From contig NZ_NJDE01000009.1 in the NCBI RefSeq assembly GCF_002205895.1, positions 248,001-312,000 of the forward strand: DNA of 64,000 nt. Reading direction: 5' to 3'. Shown here piece by piece: positions 55,353 through 64,000 of this stretch. A program made the translations under genes and the position numbers. The number at the start of each line of letters is the position of its first letter. Positions within the stretch are counted from its first letter, which is position 1. This stretch comes from Saccharibacillus sp. O23 (GTDB lineage: Bacteria > Bacillota > Bacilli > Paenibacillales > Paenibacillaceae). A model generated the notes under the pieces. That model had not been told where the DNA came from. It saw only the letters and a list, made by a program, of their open reading frames with translations, and did no database searches.

Positions 55353-56546
55353 TCAAGCTTCGCCCAGCAGTTTGTCCGCGATGATCGCGAGAAAAGCTTG
55401 AGCCGCGATGCGCAGCGCGCGTTCGTCGATGTCGAAGCGCGGATGGTGATGCGGGAAGGCGGTATCTTCGCTGTCGTTCTGGGAACCGACGTTGAAGAAA
55501 TTGCCCGGACGATGCTGAAGATAATACGCGAAGTCTTCCGCGCCCATCGAAGCGTCGAGTCCGTACAGAGACTCTTCGCCGAATTCGCGGACGAAAATAT
55601 CGCGGACTTCTTCGGCCTGCTGCGGCGGATTGACCAGCGCCGGGTAGCCGTTGACGTAATCCAGCTTGTACGTCGCATGTTCGGACAGCGTGATGCCGTG
55701 GACCATATCGCGGATATCGCGTTCGAGCTGCTTGCGGATTTCCGGGTCGAAGCTGCGGACCGTGCCTTCGATCTCCGCTTTGTCCGCGATGACGTTGAAC
55801 GCCGAACCGGCCCGGAATACGCCGACCGTCACGACCGCGGACGCCAGCGGATTCACGTGGCGCGCCACGATGTGCTGAAGCGAAGTCACGAGCTGGCTGC
55901 CGACGACGATCGCGTCGACGGTCTGGTGCGGCTTGGCTCCGTGACCGCCTTTGCCTTGAACGGTAATCGCGAACGAATCGACCGCCGCCATCGAAGGTCC
56001 GGAGGATACCGACAGCTTGCCGAGCGGCATATAGCTCGCCAGATGCGCGCCGTACACTTCGTCGACGCCATCGAGCGCGCCGGCTTCGATCATGGCGATC
56101 GCGCCGCCCGGCAGCTTCTCTTCGGCATGTTGGAAGATGAAGCGCACGCTGCCCGCCAGTTCGTCTTGGCGTCCCGCGAGCACTTTGGCGACGCCGAGCA
56201 GCGTCGAGGTGTGGCCGTCGTGGCCGCAAGCATGCATCACGCCGGGATTCTGCGATTTGTACGGCACGTCGTTCTCTTCGTCGATCGGCAGCGCGTCGAA
56301 ATCGGCGCGCAGCGCGATGCGAGGTCCGGGCTTGCTGCCCGCGAGATCGGCCAAGATGCCGTTGCCGCCTACGCCGGTGCGCACTTCGTAACCGAAGCTG
56401 CGGAGCGTATCGGCAATGAACCGGGCCGTATTCGTTTCTTGAAAAGACAGCTCCGGATTGGCATGCATATGGCGGCGCCACTGCACGATCTGTTCGTATT
56501 CGTCGTCGAGCCGTTTTTTCCATGATTCGGTCGTTTGCGTAGTCAT
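55353..56546 (-). CDS. M20-family amidohydrolase
   Basis: 397 residues from ATG 56546, 9 nt after GGGAGG; an upstream reading would include a false membrane segment. Metal-dependent hydrolase of N-acyl amino acids or similar amides. Zinc-site residues lie in MHACGHDGHTS, FQHAEEKLPGGA (catalytic Glu), GAHLASY and GAEDFAYYL. The arrangement matches the amidohydrolase/aminoacylase (AmhX, HipO, YxeP) group. It is single-gene and likely cytoplasmic. Confidence 0.92.
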   Translation of the reverse strand: MTTQTTESWKKRLDDEYEQIVQWRRHMHANPELSFQETNTARFIADTLRSFGYEVRTGVGGNGILADLAGSKPGPRIALRADFDALPIDEENDVPYKSQNPGVMHACGHDGHTSTLLGVAKVLAGRQDELAGSVRFIFQHAEEKLPGGAIAMIEAGALDGVDEVYGAHLASYMPLGKLSVSSGPSMAAVDSFAITVQGKGGHGAKPHQTVDAIVVGSQLVTSLQHIVARHVNPLASAVVTVGVFRAGSAFNVIADKAEIEGTVRSFDPEIRKQLERDIRDMVHGITLSEHATYKLDYVNGYPALVNPPQQAEEVRDIFVREFGEESLYGLDASMGAEDFAYYLQHRPGNFFNVGSQNDSEDTAFPHHHPRFDIDERALRIAAQAFLAIIADKLLGEA

Positions 56547-56670
56547 CGATTGCTGCCTCCCGCGATACAAGATGGATAAAACAAAGTAAACCGACAAGTA
56601 TAAGATCCAAATTATCATTTCCGCAAACTTGCGTCAAATTATTGAATTGACTTTTTTCGACAAAATGCAT

Positions 56671-56697
56671 CAAAAAAAGACGACGAACAACCGATAA
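56671..56697 (+). promoter_or_regulatory. SigD-like promoter of a chemoreceptor
   Basis: CAAA (56671-56674), 15 bp, ACCGATAA (56690-56697): 9 of 12 matches to TAAA-N15-GCCGATAT, about 95 bp before the start codon. Confidence 0.5.
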
Positions 56698-56791
56698 TAA
56701 CTTGAACAGGCAAGCATGCAAATCGGTCGGTCCCCATGCGCGGCTCGCCCTCCATCACGAGCATTCACGACATTTCACGAGGAGCGGAAGA

Positions 56792-58480
56792 ATGATGAAA
56801 GTCAGAACGAAATTATTCGCGGTGATCTTCCTACTGATCGCGGTATTGGTCGGCAGCGGTTCGCTGTCGCTGATCTCGATCGAACGCAGCCAACAAAGTG
56901 CGGTCCGGTTGGAAAGCAAACTGGAAACTCAAGTCTTCCTCAAGCAGCTTCAATACCGTCTTACCGGGCTCGCCAATGACGAACGCGGCTATCTGTTGAC
57001 CGAAGATCCGGAATTCTCGGACAGCATGCAGAAGAAAACGCAGGAGATCGAAGAACTGTTGAAAAACGAAGCCGCCTTGCTTCAAGGAGACGACCTTGCG
57101 GCGCTCGAGAAAATCGGCAGCGAACTGGACGAGATGATCCAATTGAACGGTCAAGTGGTGAAACTCGTCGCTTCGAGTCAAACGGAAGCCGCGCGAACGC
57201 TGCATTTCGGCGAAGAGCGCACGCTCCGCAAAGAACAGGTGGACCCGGCGGTCAATGAATTTGTAGAACGTTTGGATCGGGAAGTCGCCGACATGAAAGT
57301 TCAAAATAAACAAGAAGCGCTGCGCAGCCAAAAGATTTTGTTCTACAGCGTTCTGGCTACCGTCGTGGCGGGTCTGGGCTTGGGGTTCTGGCTGCTGCGT
57401 TCGATCATGAAGCCGCTGACGCTGCTCGGACGGCAGATGAGCGAGATCGCGCACGGCGAAGCGGACCTCACCAGCCGTATCGAACTGCGCCAGCAAGACG
57501 AGTTCGGCGCTTTGGCCGGCGACTTCAACCGATTCGTTGGCTCGCTGCGCGAAATCGTCGCGCGGATCGGCGAGGCGTCCGATCATCTCGCTTCCGCTTC
57601 CGAGCAGTTTTCCGCCAGCGCGGAGCAGTCCAAGTCGACTTCGCATCAAGTCGCGGCCGCCATGCAGCAGATTGCCGAACGCGCGGGCGAGCAGGCGCTG
57701 GTCACGGGAAGCAGCACGCAAACGGCGCATCGTACGCTGGAAGGCATTACCCGTATTGCTTCTTCGACCGCGGAAGTGGCTTCGTTCTCGCAGGAGATGA
57801 GCCGTCAGGCGGGGGAAGGCGAGCGGGCGATCGTGCAGATCGACGAGCAGATGGCCTACATCGGGTCGGCCGTCGGCGAAGCGGACGAGCGGATCGCGCA
57901 GTTGGCGGTTCACGCGGAGCAGATCGACGGGATCACGACGCTGATCAACGAGATCTCCGCGCAGACCAATATGCTCGCGCTGAACGCTTCGATCGAAGCG
58001 GCACGCGCCGGAGAAGCGGGCCGGGGCTTCACCATCGTGGCCGGCGAGGTCAAGAAACTGGCCGATCGGTCGGCGGAATCGACGCGCGAGATCAAGGAGC
58101 GGGCAGCCAGCATCCAACAAGAGACGCAGGCGGCATTAGAGAAGATGCGCGACGTCAAACAGCGGGTAGCGGAAGGCGCGGGCGCGACCCATTACGGAGC
58201 GCAGCAGTTCGGCGGCATCCTGCAATCGATCGGCGAAGTCTCGGCGCGCACCGGCGAGATGGCCGATTCGGCGGCGCAGGTGCATGACGGCTTCGCGGAC
58301 GTGTCGCGTTCGATCGAGACCGTCAGCATGGGGACGCAGGAGATCTCGGGCGGCACGCAGGAGATCGCGGCCGCGACCGAGCAGCAACTCGCCGCGGGCG
58401 AAGAGATGCTGCACGGCGCGTCTTCGCTCAGCCGCTTGGCGGACGAGCTGCAAGCTCTGGTGGGGCGGTTTAAGGTATAA
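56792..58480 (+). CDS. Methyl-accepting chemotaxis protein with four-helix sensor
   Basis: 562 residues; ATG 56792 has GAGGAG 6 nt upstream and ATG 56795 is possible. TM1 is at about 9-28, followed by a helical CHASE3-like or 4HB sensor (about 30-178; [24 protein letters not shown] is CHASE3-like), TM2 at about 180-202, HAMP, and the signalling domain with tip [36 protein letters not shown]3-type sensors detect small molecules or membrane state; the ligand is unknown. Confidence 0.93.
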   Translation: MMKVRTKLFAVIFLLIAVLVGSGSLSLISIERSQQSAVRLESKLETQVFLKQLQYRLTGLANDERGYLLTEDPEFSDSMQKKTQEIEELLKNEAALLQGDDLAALEKIGSELDEMIQLNGQVVKLVASSQTEAARTLHFGEERTLRKEQVDPAVNEFVERLDREVADMKVQNKQEALRSQKILFYSVLATVVAGLGLGFWLLRSIMKPLTLLGRQMSEIAHGEADLTSRIELRQQDEFGALAGDFNRFVGSLREIVARIGEASDHLASASEQFSASAEQSKSTSHQVAAAMQQIAERAGEQALVTGSSTQTAHRTLEGITRIASSTAEVASFSQEMSRQAGEGERAIVQIDEQMAYIGSAVGEADERIAQLAVHAEQIDGITTLINEISAQTNMLALNASIEAARAGEAGRGFTIVAGEVKKLADRSAESTREIKERAASIQQETQAALEKMRDVKQRVAEGAGATHYGAQQFGGILQSIGEVSARTGEMADSAAQVHDGFADVSRSIETVSMGTQEISGGTQEIAAATEQQLAAGEEMLHGASSLSRLADELQALVGRFKV

Positions 58481-58489
58481 GATGTGCAA

Positions 58490-58516
58490 AAGGGCCGCGG
58501 AACGAGCGCGGCCCTT
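58490..58516 (-). terminator. Terminator hairpin between convergent genes
   Basis: AAGGGCCGCG / CGCGGCCCTT, 10-bp stem, loop of 7. A T4 run follows on the minus strand only, so it mainly serves the SMI1/KNR4 gene. Confidence 0.65.
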
Positions 58517-58555
58517 CGGGTTTGGGGTTAAGGGCGGGACGCGGCGAGGTACGCG

Positions 58556-59914
58556 TCAGGCCCGTGAAACGGCGGCGATCGCTTCTTGGATCGCCGCTTT
58601 TTCTTTGCGCAGCACGGCGCCCGCGTGCAGCGATTCGAGCAGCCGGAGCAGCTCCGCGCGCTCCGGCTCGCCGCTTGAGCCGACGAAGAGGGCCTGCATT
58701 TCGCCACCTGGCATTCGGCCGATCGCTTGGACGGCCGTCATCCGCAACGCGTCTTCGCCGCGCAGCCAGCGGACGAGGTCTTCCGCCGCCGGACGGGAAT
58801 CGGCGAGCAGGCTCGCCCAGCCGTCGATAGGGAATGCCACGTGCGGCTCCATCCACGGGATGGCCCGCCGGCTGCGGAACGCGGCGAGCGAATACGGCGG
58901 CCGCATCCGGCCGCCGGAGTTCTGCGCTTCGATCTCGCGCAGCACGAGCGCCAGGCCTTCTTCTTCCGGCAGGCATGAGGCCGTGAGACGATGCAGAACG
59001 TCCTGCGTCAATCCGGCCGGCGCTTCGGCATGAATCGTCCAGAGCGAGCGGACCCAGTCCGCCGCCGCGCTGCCCAGCGCATCGCCGATCAGAATGAGCC
59101 GATCCCGACGATTGCTGGCGGACGTTTCGGTCTCGTTCCGGGCCGTCCACTCGCGCAGAACCTCTTCGATATCGTGATGTTCGAGCAGCAGCGGACCGAT
59201 CTCGCTTCTCGGCGCATCCTCGGAAGCGATCATCTCGATCAGCCGCAGCGAAGCCGTCAGGTCGCCCCGCACGTTTTGCCACTTCAGTTCGGCATAATCC
59301 TTCAGCCATGCTTGCCAGAGCCGTCCGTTCTCGCCGTCCGGTTCCAACCCTTCTTCGCTCAGAAACGGAACGTAAGACTCTGCGTGGGCTCCGATCATGC
59401 CGAGCTTCGTAATCCGGTCGAGAAATTCCGCCAGCGAAGGAGCGAGCAGCCGAAATTCGTCTTCTTCGTGCGACCAAGATACGACGGCCGTGCCCGACGG
59501 GTGTTCGAGATCCAGCAGCAGCAGATCGCCGTTGCGCGCCATATGGAACGACAAATAGTGCCGCTGCTCCGTTTCTTCGCCGTCTTCGTCGAAGAACATC
59601 GGAAATTCCGCTTCGGCCAGATTCCAGCCCAGATCGCCTTCGAACACGTCGTCGAAAGGCAGCAGGATGCCGTCGGGCAGACTCCAGCGCATATCGGCCT
59701 GCACGTAGCCGAGAGCGATCAACGCTTTGAGATCGTCCGGCAGGGAAACATCGAGCCGCGCTTCCAGCTCCGCGATCAAGCTCTCGGGATCGTTCGTGAA
59801 ATGACTGATCATGCCGCTTCCTCGCGCTCCCGAATCATAAGCGGACATTTGTCGAATCAAGTCCGACCATGCCGTCGTCCACGCTTCGAACCGTGCTTGG
59901 GTAATCGTCTCCAT
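58556..59914 (-). CDS. Large SMI1/KNR4 (SUKH) domain protein
   Basis: 452 residues from ATG 59914 with AAAAGGAG upstream. The N-terminal 170 residues carry a SUKH fold: LEARLDVSLPDDLKALIALG, DDVFEGDLGWNLAE, LSFHMARNGDLLLLDLEHPSGTAVVSWSHEEDEFRLLAPSLAEFLDRI. The remaining about 280 residues are helical, with repeated acid/aromatic helices suggestive of HEAT-like repeats (SEDAPRSEIGPLLLEHHDIEEVL, DALRMTAVQAIGRMPGGEMQAL). A scaffold or immunity role is possible. No toxin gene lies adjacent. Confidence 0.8.
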   Translation of the reverse strand: METITQARFEAWTTAWSDLIRQMSAYDSGARGSGMISHFTNDPESLIAELEARLDVSLPDDLKALIALGYVQADMRWSLPDGILLPFDDVFEGDLGWNLAEAEFPMFFDEDGEETEQRHYLSFHMARNGDLLLLDLEHPSGTAVVSWSHEEDEFRLLAPSLAEFLDRITKLGMIGAHAESYVPFLSEEGLEPDGENGRLWQAWLKDYAELKWQNVRGDLTASLRLIEMIASEDAPRSEIGPLLLEHHDIEEVLREWTARNETETSASNRRDRLILIGDALGSAAADWVRSLWTIHAEAPAGLTQDVLHRLTASCLPEEEGLALVLREIEAQNSGGRMRPPYSLAAFRSRRAIPWMEPHVAFPIDGWASLLADSRPAAEDLVRWLRGEDALRMTAVQAIGRMPGGEMQALFVGSSGEPERAELLRLLESLHAGAVLRKEKAAIQEAIAAVSRA

Positions 59915-60182
59915 CGTTAAGCTCCTTTTCGCGCCGTTATGCGCATGAAAATGTTTTAGATTAAATTGCGAAAAATAAAATTTCGAGAAATTCGTGAACA
60001 AGTGTTTAAATGCCCGCTAACTCGGCTATAATAAATAATAGATAGTAAGAACCAGATCTAAAGACCTTGTTTGATCCCGGAGCGGACGATATACAGACAA
60101 GAAAGTGACGTTTCCAGATAAAAAGTAGGTCCAAAGTTCTTTTTGCTTTCGACTATCAATAAAGACAAAAGAGGTGCAGATT

Positions 60183-61580
60183 ATGAAGAATCGTTTGAAG
60201 CTGCTGTTCGGAAGTTTGTTCACCCGGGTATTGGCCGCCGCCGTACTGGGGATGCTGCTGCCGACCGTGTTGAATTTCGTGTTGATGAGCGACATCGTGC
60301 AGCAGGCGAACGTCCTGCATGTCGGTCCTCTGGTCGTGTCGGTGTTCGGTTTCGTCCTTTCTTTCGTGCTCCTGTTCTTCATTGTAAAAGGCATCGTCCG
60401 TCCGATTCAAGACGCTTCGTCGCATCTCGACCGAATGGCGGACGGCGACTTCACGCATCGCGTAGCGAATAAGTATCTGGAACGCAGCGACGAAACCGGA
60501 ATGCTCAGCCGGGCATTGGAACGCATGCGGGAATCGGCCCATGTGCTTCTGTCCGCGGTAGCCAAGGAAGCGGCCGAACTTCGCGAAGCGAACGAGGTTG
60601 CCGCAGAGAAATTCGTTCTGATGGAGAATCGTCTCGGCGAAGTGTCCTCCACAACCGAGCTGATGGCCGCGGGCATGCAGCAGACGGCCGCATCGGCCGA
60701 AGAGATCGATGCTTCGACCCAAGAGTTCGAACGGGCCGTCAATTCGATCGCCAAGCGCGCCGAAGAAGGGGCCGAGCAGGCCGGAGAGGTGAGCACGCGG
60801 GCGATGGAAGTGCAAGAGAATCTGTCGCAGTCGATCGAGACGACTTCCAAAGTCTACAACGACGTCAAGACCCAATTGGATCTCGCTCTCGAAGAATCCC
60901 ATTCCGTCAATATGATCCGAGAGTTGGCGAATTCCATTCTTCAGATCGCCCAGCAGACCAATCTGCTTGCTCTTAACGCTTCGATCGAAGCCGCCAGAGC
61001 CGGAGAAGCGGGCCGAGGCTTTGCGGTGGTCGCGGACGAAATCCGCAAGCTGGCCGATGCTTCCAAACAATCGGTCGAGCAGATCCATAGCGTTACGGAA
61101 AAGGTAGTCGGTTCGGTCGATAACCTTCAGACCCATTCCGGCCGTCTGCTGAAGCTGATGACTACGGAAATCGCGGCCGATTACCAGATGATGCAGAGCA
61201 ACGCCGACGCTTATTTGCAGGACGCGCTGTATATCGAAAACATGGTCTCCGATTTCAGCGCGACGAGCGAGCAGCTCAGCGCTTCGGTACAGAACCTCTC
61301 CAAAGCGATCAGCGAGATCGCCGCGGCGAACAGCGAAGCGGCCGAAGGCACCGAAAGCATCTTCGCTCAGGCTTCGGACGTATTAGCCGCTTCCGGCGAA
61401 GTCGCCGAGCAGGCGCGCCGTACCAACGAGAGTTCCAAACGGCTGCAAAGCGTCGCGAGCTATTTCCGTTTCCTGCGCAGCGAAGAAGAAGGACAAGGTT
61501 CGCCGGAAGCCGCGGCCGAAGCCGTTTCGGGACGTACGCCTTCCGTCGGCGCAAGCTCGCGCCAAAAACTGCTTGTCTGA
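60183..61580 (+). CDS. Methyl-accepting chemotaxis protein without a sensor domain
   Basis: 465 residues from ATG 60183, 8 nt after GAGGTG. Two membrane helices (about 13-33 and 46-68) are joined by an outside loop of only about 12 residues, so there is no extracellular ligand domain. HAMP and the signalling domain follow, with tip [31 protein letters not shown]. It may sense internal or membrane signals. A GACGATAT at 60086-60093 suggests a SigD -10 but lacks a good TAAA at 15 bp. Confidence 0.92.
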   Translation: MKNRLKLLFGSLFTRVLAAAVLGMLLPTVLNFVLMSDIVQQANVLHVGPLVVSVFGFVLSFVLLFFIVKGIVRPIQDASSHLDRMADGDFTHRVANKYLERSDETGMLSRALERMRESAHVLLSAVAKEAAELREANEVAAEKFVLMENRLGEVSSTTELMAAGMQQTAASAEEIDASTQEFERAVNSIAKRAEEGAEQAGEVSTRAMEVQENLSQSIETTSKVYNDVKTQLDLALEESHSVNMIRELANSILQIAQQTNLLALNASIEAARAGEAGRGFAVVADEIRKLADASKQSVEQIHSVTEKVVGSVDNLQTHSGRLLKLMTTEIAADYQMMQSNADAYLQDALYIENMVSDFSATSEQLSASVQNLSKAISEIAAANSEAAEGTESIFAQASDVLAASGEVAEQARRTNESSKRLQSVASYFRFLRSEEEGQGSPEAAAEAVSGRTPSVGASSRQKLLV

Positions 61581-61603
61581 AATTGATTTTTTCGGTATCG
61601 TCC

Positions 61604-61632
61604 GGCGGTTCCCTTTTGGGAACCGCCTTTTT
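61604..61632 (+). terminator. Terminator after the chemoreceptor gene
   Basis: GGCGGTTCCC / GGGAACCGCC, loop TTTT, five T. Confidence 0.92.
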
Positions 61633-61692
61633 GTCGTAACCGAAAAAAGTGAATAAAGTCGGATTTATCGGTTTTTGCGATTTTTCTATTAT

Positions 61693-61894
61693 GTTTTGGA
61701 GAAGACCCGTCGAAAATAAAAAGGCTAAGGCCTTTTGCGGACCGAAATATCCGGCTCCGGCATTCTGACAAAGGAGGGACTTACACCCGCAGGGCAGGTT
61801 GGAGACTTGTCCCAGACCGGCGCGAACGAAGAGATCGCAAGCGCCGATACACCATGAGCATGATGAAAACCCTATACTTTGGAGGAATTTTTCG
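61693..61894 (+). promoter_or_regulatory. Structured leader of the secreted propeller-like protein
   Basis: A TATTAT box (61687-61692) is followed by about 200 nt with several hairpins: AAAAGGC / GCCTTTT (61719-61736), GGGCAGGT / ACTTGTCCC with a bulge (about 61789-61812), and GGCGC / GCGCC (61819-61844). A 14-codon frame starts at ATG 61854 and ends at TGA 61898, overlapping the main start as ATGA. The pattern would suit a structured cis-regulator, but I matched it to no known riboswitch. Confidence 0.4.
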
Positions 61895-64000
61895 ATGAAC
61901 AAAAGCTTTCGCTTTTTTGCCAAACGGACGCTGATCGGTACGCTCGGTTGTTCTTTGCTGCTGTCTCCTTTTGCCGCAATCGGAACAGCCTATGCCGATC
62001 AACCCGGAAATCTGACCGTCACCCGGACGGCAGGCACGCTGTACGACGAAGCATTGGCCGTATTGATGTACGAAGACGGCAGCCAGGTGACCGTCTACAA
62101 TACCAATTCTTCCGACGGAGATTTTGCTTTGCCGGGTCGCGGCGGCGGCGGGGACATGGTGATCGTCAAATACGGTCCGGACGGTCTCCCCGTATGGACG
62201 CAGGTCTATGGAAGTACAGGAACCGACTATGCGGCTTCGGTCAAGAAGACGTCCGACGGCGGCATCGTGATCGCAGGCCGGACCGACTCAAGCGATTGGG
62301 TCAAATGGGGGAAGGAAGACGTTTTTCTGCTTAAATTGGACGGAGACGGCAATCAAGAATGGAGAAAATCGTACGGAAGCACAGGCAGAGATTATGCTTA
62401 TCAAGTATTGGAAACGTCCGACGGGCATTTTCTGCTCTCGGGAAGTACGTCTCCTGCCAACGCGGGACAGGTCGCTCCTGCTCCGCAGCCGCGCGACGGG
62501 GATTTTACGGGAATCACCAAAGAAGGCGACTGCGGATTTATCCTTAAAGTATCTGCCGAAGACGGAACGTTAACAGCCAAAAATATGATCGGGAACAAAG
62601 GGTATTCCAGCGTGCAGACCGTCGTCGAGACTTCGGAAGGTTATCTCGTCTCGGGCCAATCTTCCGGACAAGAAGGAGATTTTAGCGGGTTTCAATCGGC
62701 CGGTTACGGCATTTACGATATTTATGTAGCCAACTTGAATCGGGAAGACTTGTCGATCGGCAGCATCAAGCAGTTCGGCGGTTCGCAGGCCGAACAACCG
62801 TACTTCTCGGTCCGCTCGGCGTATCCCGACTCTCCCGGCGTAGTCATCGCGGGCCGGACGACTTCGAGCGATACGGATATGGATAACGGCACGCCGATCG
62901 GAGCCGGAGGCTCCAATCCGTTTATCGCCAAGTTCTCGGAAGACGGGACCAAAGAGTGGGTGCTGCGCATTCCTCCGACGGTAGACAGCCATGACGCCGA
63001 AGCCGGCGGACTGTTTCAATCGCGCGACGGCACCTATATTCTGGCTGTCAACGAAGCTTTCGAGAATTGGAACAAAGGGCTTATCGTATTATATAAGATC
63101 AATGCGCTCGATCCCGCGAATATTACGTATACCAAGATCGGCGAAGTCGGCGGGGATGCGTATTATTACTCCGACGGTTTTGCGCTTCAAGATGACCAAC
63201 TGATCGGATTCGGCGTAGACAGCACTTACGACTCCGATTACGACGCGATTCGTTACCGTTTTACCGAACTGCCGGAAATTCCGTATCAACTTCAACCGGC
63301 CGCGAAACCGACAGCCGATCCGACTAGCGGCGCAGTGATGCCGGGAAGCAAAGTCGCGCTTTCCACGTCCACTCCGGATGCGGAAATTTATTACACGACC
63401 GACGGAACCGATCCGCTCAAAGGCCTTTTCTATACCGATCCCATCGAGGTGACGGACGGCATGAACCTCCGGGCGATTGCCACGAAAAAAGGCATGGCCG
63501 TCAGTTCCGAGATGAACGAAACGTATACGGTCTTCGCGCCGCCGGCTGCACCGCTCGTGACGGCCGACGACGAAGCCAACAAGATGAACGGAGAGCTTGA
63601 GTCGACGGAATATTCCGTCGATAACGGAACGAACTGGACGGCTTACGATCCGGAAAACGAACCTCTATTCGAAGGAACCGTGACGGTTCTGGTGCGGATC
63701 AAAGCCGGAACAAAGGGCAATCCGCTGCCGGGGGAAAAGGCGACGCTGAATTTTACGCCTAATGCGACGAATCCGATGCCGAACGATCCGACACCGACGA
63801 ATCCGACGCCGAACGATCCGACACCGACGAATCCGACGCCGAACGATCCGACACCGACGAATCCGACGCCGAACAATCCGACACCGACGAATCCGGTGCT
63901 GAACGATCCGCCGTCAACGAATCCGATGCCGACGAACCCGACACCAAGTACTCTGAAGCCGTCCGTTCCGGCCGTCAAGCAGTTGACGGTGCGCGTGGAG
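61895..64000 (+). CDS. Large secreted protein with propeller-like repeats and CHB_HEX_C domain, 3' cut
   Basis: Read by direct translation: ATG 61895 follows TGGAGGA, and 702 codons stay open to the window end. A signal peptide ends near residue 35 (ATAYAD-like: IGTAYADQP). From about 40 to 440 there are repeats with the form VYGSTGTDYAASVKKTSDGGIVIAGRT, each ending in WR/K-SYGSTG, like a beta-propeller. A chitobiase/beta-hexosaminidase C-terminal type domain (about 468-545, GSKVALSTSTPDAEIYYTTDGTDP) follows, then an NPTPNDPTPT linker. Extracellular adhesion or a sensor role is possible; the rest of the protein is outside the window. Confidence 0.85.
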   Translation, partial: MNKSFRFFAKRTLIGTLGCSLLLSPFAAIGTAYADQPGNLTVTRTAGTLYDEALAVLMYEDGSQVTVYNTNSSDGDFALPGRGGGGDMVIVKYGPDGLPVWTQVYGSTGTDYAASVKKTSDGGIVIAGRTDSSDWVKWGKEDVFLLKLDGDGNQEWRKSYGSTGRDYAYQVLETSDGHFLLSGSTSPANAGQVAPAPQPRDGDFTGITKEGDCGFILKVSAEDGTLTAKNMIGNKGYSSVQTVVETSEGYLVSGQSSGQEGDFSGFQSAGYGIYDIYVANLNREDLSIGSIKQFGGSQAEQPYFSVRSAYPDSPGVVIAGRTTSSDTDMDNGTPIGAGGSNPFIAKFSEDGTKEWVLRIPPTVDSHDAEAGGLFQSRDGTYILAVNEAFENWNKGLIVLYKINALDPANITYTKIGEVGGDAYYYSDGFALQDDQLIGFGVDSTYDSDYDAIRYRFTELPEIPYQLQPAAKPTADPTSGAVMPGSKVALSTSTPDAEIYYTTDGTDPLKGLFYTDPIEVTDGMNLRAIATKKGMAVSSEMNETYTVFAPPAAPLVTADDEANKMNGELESTEYSVDNGTNWTAYDPENEPLFEGTVTVLVRIKAGTKGNPLPGEKATLNFTPNATNPMPNDPTPTNPTPNDPTPTNPTPNDPTPTNPTPNNPTPTNPVLNDPPSTNPMPTNPTPSTLKPSVPAVKQLTVRVE
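63765..63960 (+). repeat. 30-bp in-frame tandem repeat coding for a Pro/Thr/Asn linker
   Basis: Six to seven 30-bp units starting GAACGATCCGACACC, four nearly exact at 63781-63900 and more degenerate after. Each unit codes ten residues of the form NDPTPTNPTP. Such repeats change copy number easily, so linker length may vary between strains. Confidence 0.9.

Noticed and set aside
61740-61860. c-di-GMP (GEMM) riboswitch before the secreted propeller-like gene
   Set aside because: The conserved GGCAAACC and GGGACGCAAAGCC core elements are absent; only general hairpins are seen.

Overview
The window is a stretch of a GC-rich, low-repeat Firmicutes chromosome, most likely Paenibacillaceae. The evidence is consistent AGGAGG ribosome binding sites, YesM/YesN-type regulators, LplA/B/C-type sugar transport, copper-amine-oxidase-like stalk domains, Zur boxes of the Bacillus type, and many glycoside hydrolases. 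Saccharibacillus or a relative would fit, but the genus is a guess. I see no rRNA, tRNA, CRISPR array, prophage or complete insertion sequence.

Layout. (1) 1-8.6 kb is a zinc-starvation block. folE2 (minus, cut by the window start), a NikABCDE/Opp-type importer with a methyltransferase (plus), and a zinc-type amidase (minus) each have a Zur-like palindrome on the promoter. (2) 8.6-12.5 kb holds a LacI regulator, a very small PRD protein with a vestigial antiterminator N-terminus, and an AraC regulator divergent from an Atu4866-like protein and an SDR. (3) 12.6-17.8 kb holds a chemoreceptor, an ECF sigma/anti-sigma pair and a secreted stalk-domain protein. Candidate ECF promoters occur before the sigma gene and before two lipoprotein genes near 44.4 and 46.7 kb. 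(4) 17.8-24.8 kb holds a PEP-mutase-family enzyme, a WYL regulator divergent from a GH1 6-phospho-beta-glucosidase, a secreted coiled-coil protein preceded by what looks like a transcription attenuator, exonuclease III and an ArsB/NhaD transporter.

(5) 25-44 kb is a glycan-utilisation locus: YesM/YesN two-component system, LplA-type lipoprotein and two permeases (with a MITE-like element between the permease genes), then GH3, GH38, GH125 and a large clan-A hydrolase. None of the four enzymes has a signal peptide, so imported oligosaccharides, probably mannose-containing, would be cut in the cytoplasm. Two intergenic arrays of about 50-bp periodic repeats lie here.

(6) 44-49.7 kb holds two lipoproteins, two immunity-type proteins without a visible toxin, a truncated response regulator and an amino-acid permease. 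(7) 49.8-56.5 kb holds endonuclease V, an MFS transporter, a GrpB-family protein, and a minus-strand operon joining a SUKH-like protein, a Thg1-like 3'-5' RNA polymerase and a T4-Pnk-like kinase: a candidate RNA-repair unit. An M20 amidohydrolase follows. (8) 56.6-64 kb holds two chemoreceptors around a large SMI1/KNR4 protein, then a structured leader before a secreted propeller-like protein that runs off the window end. Three chemoreceptor genes have SigD-like promoters of varying quality.
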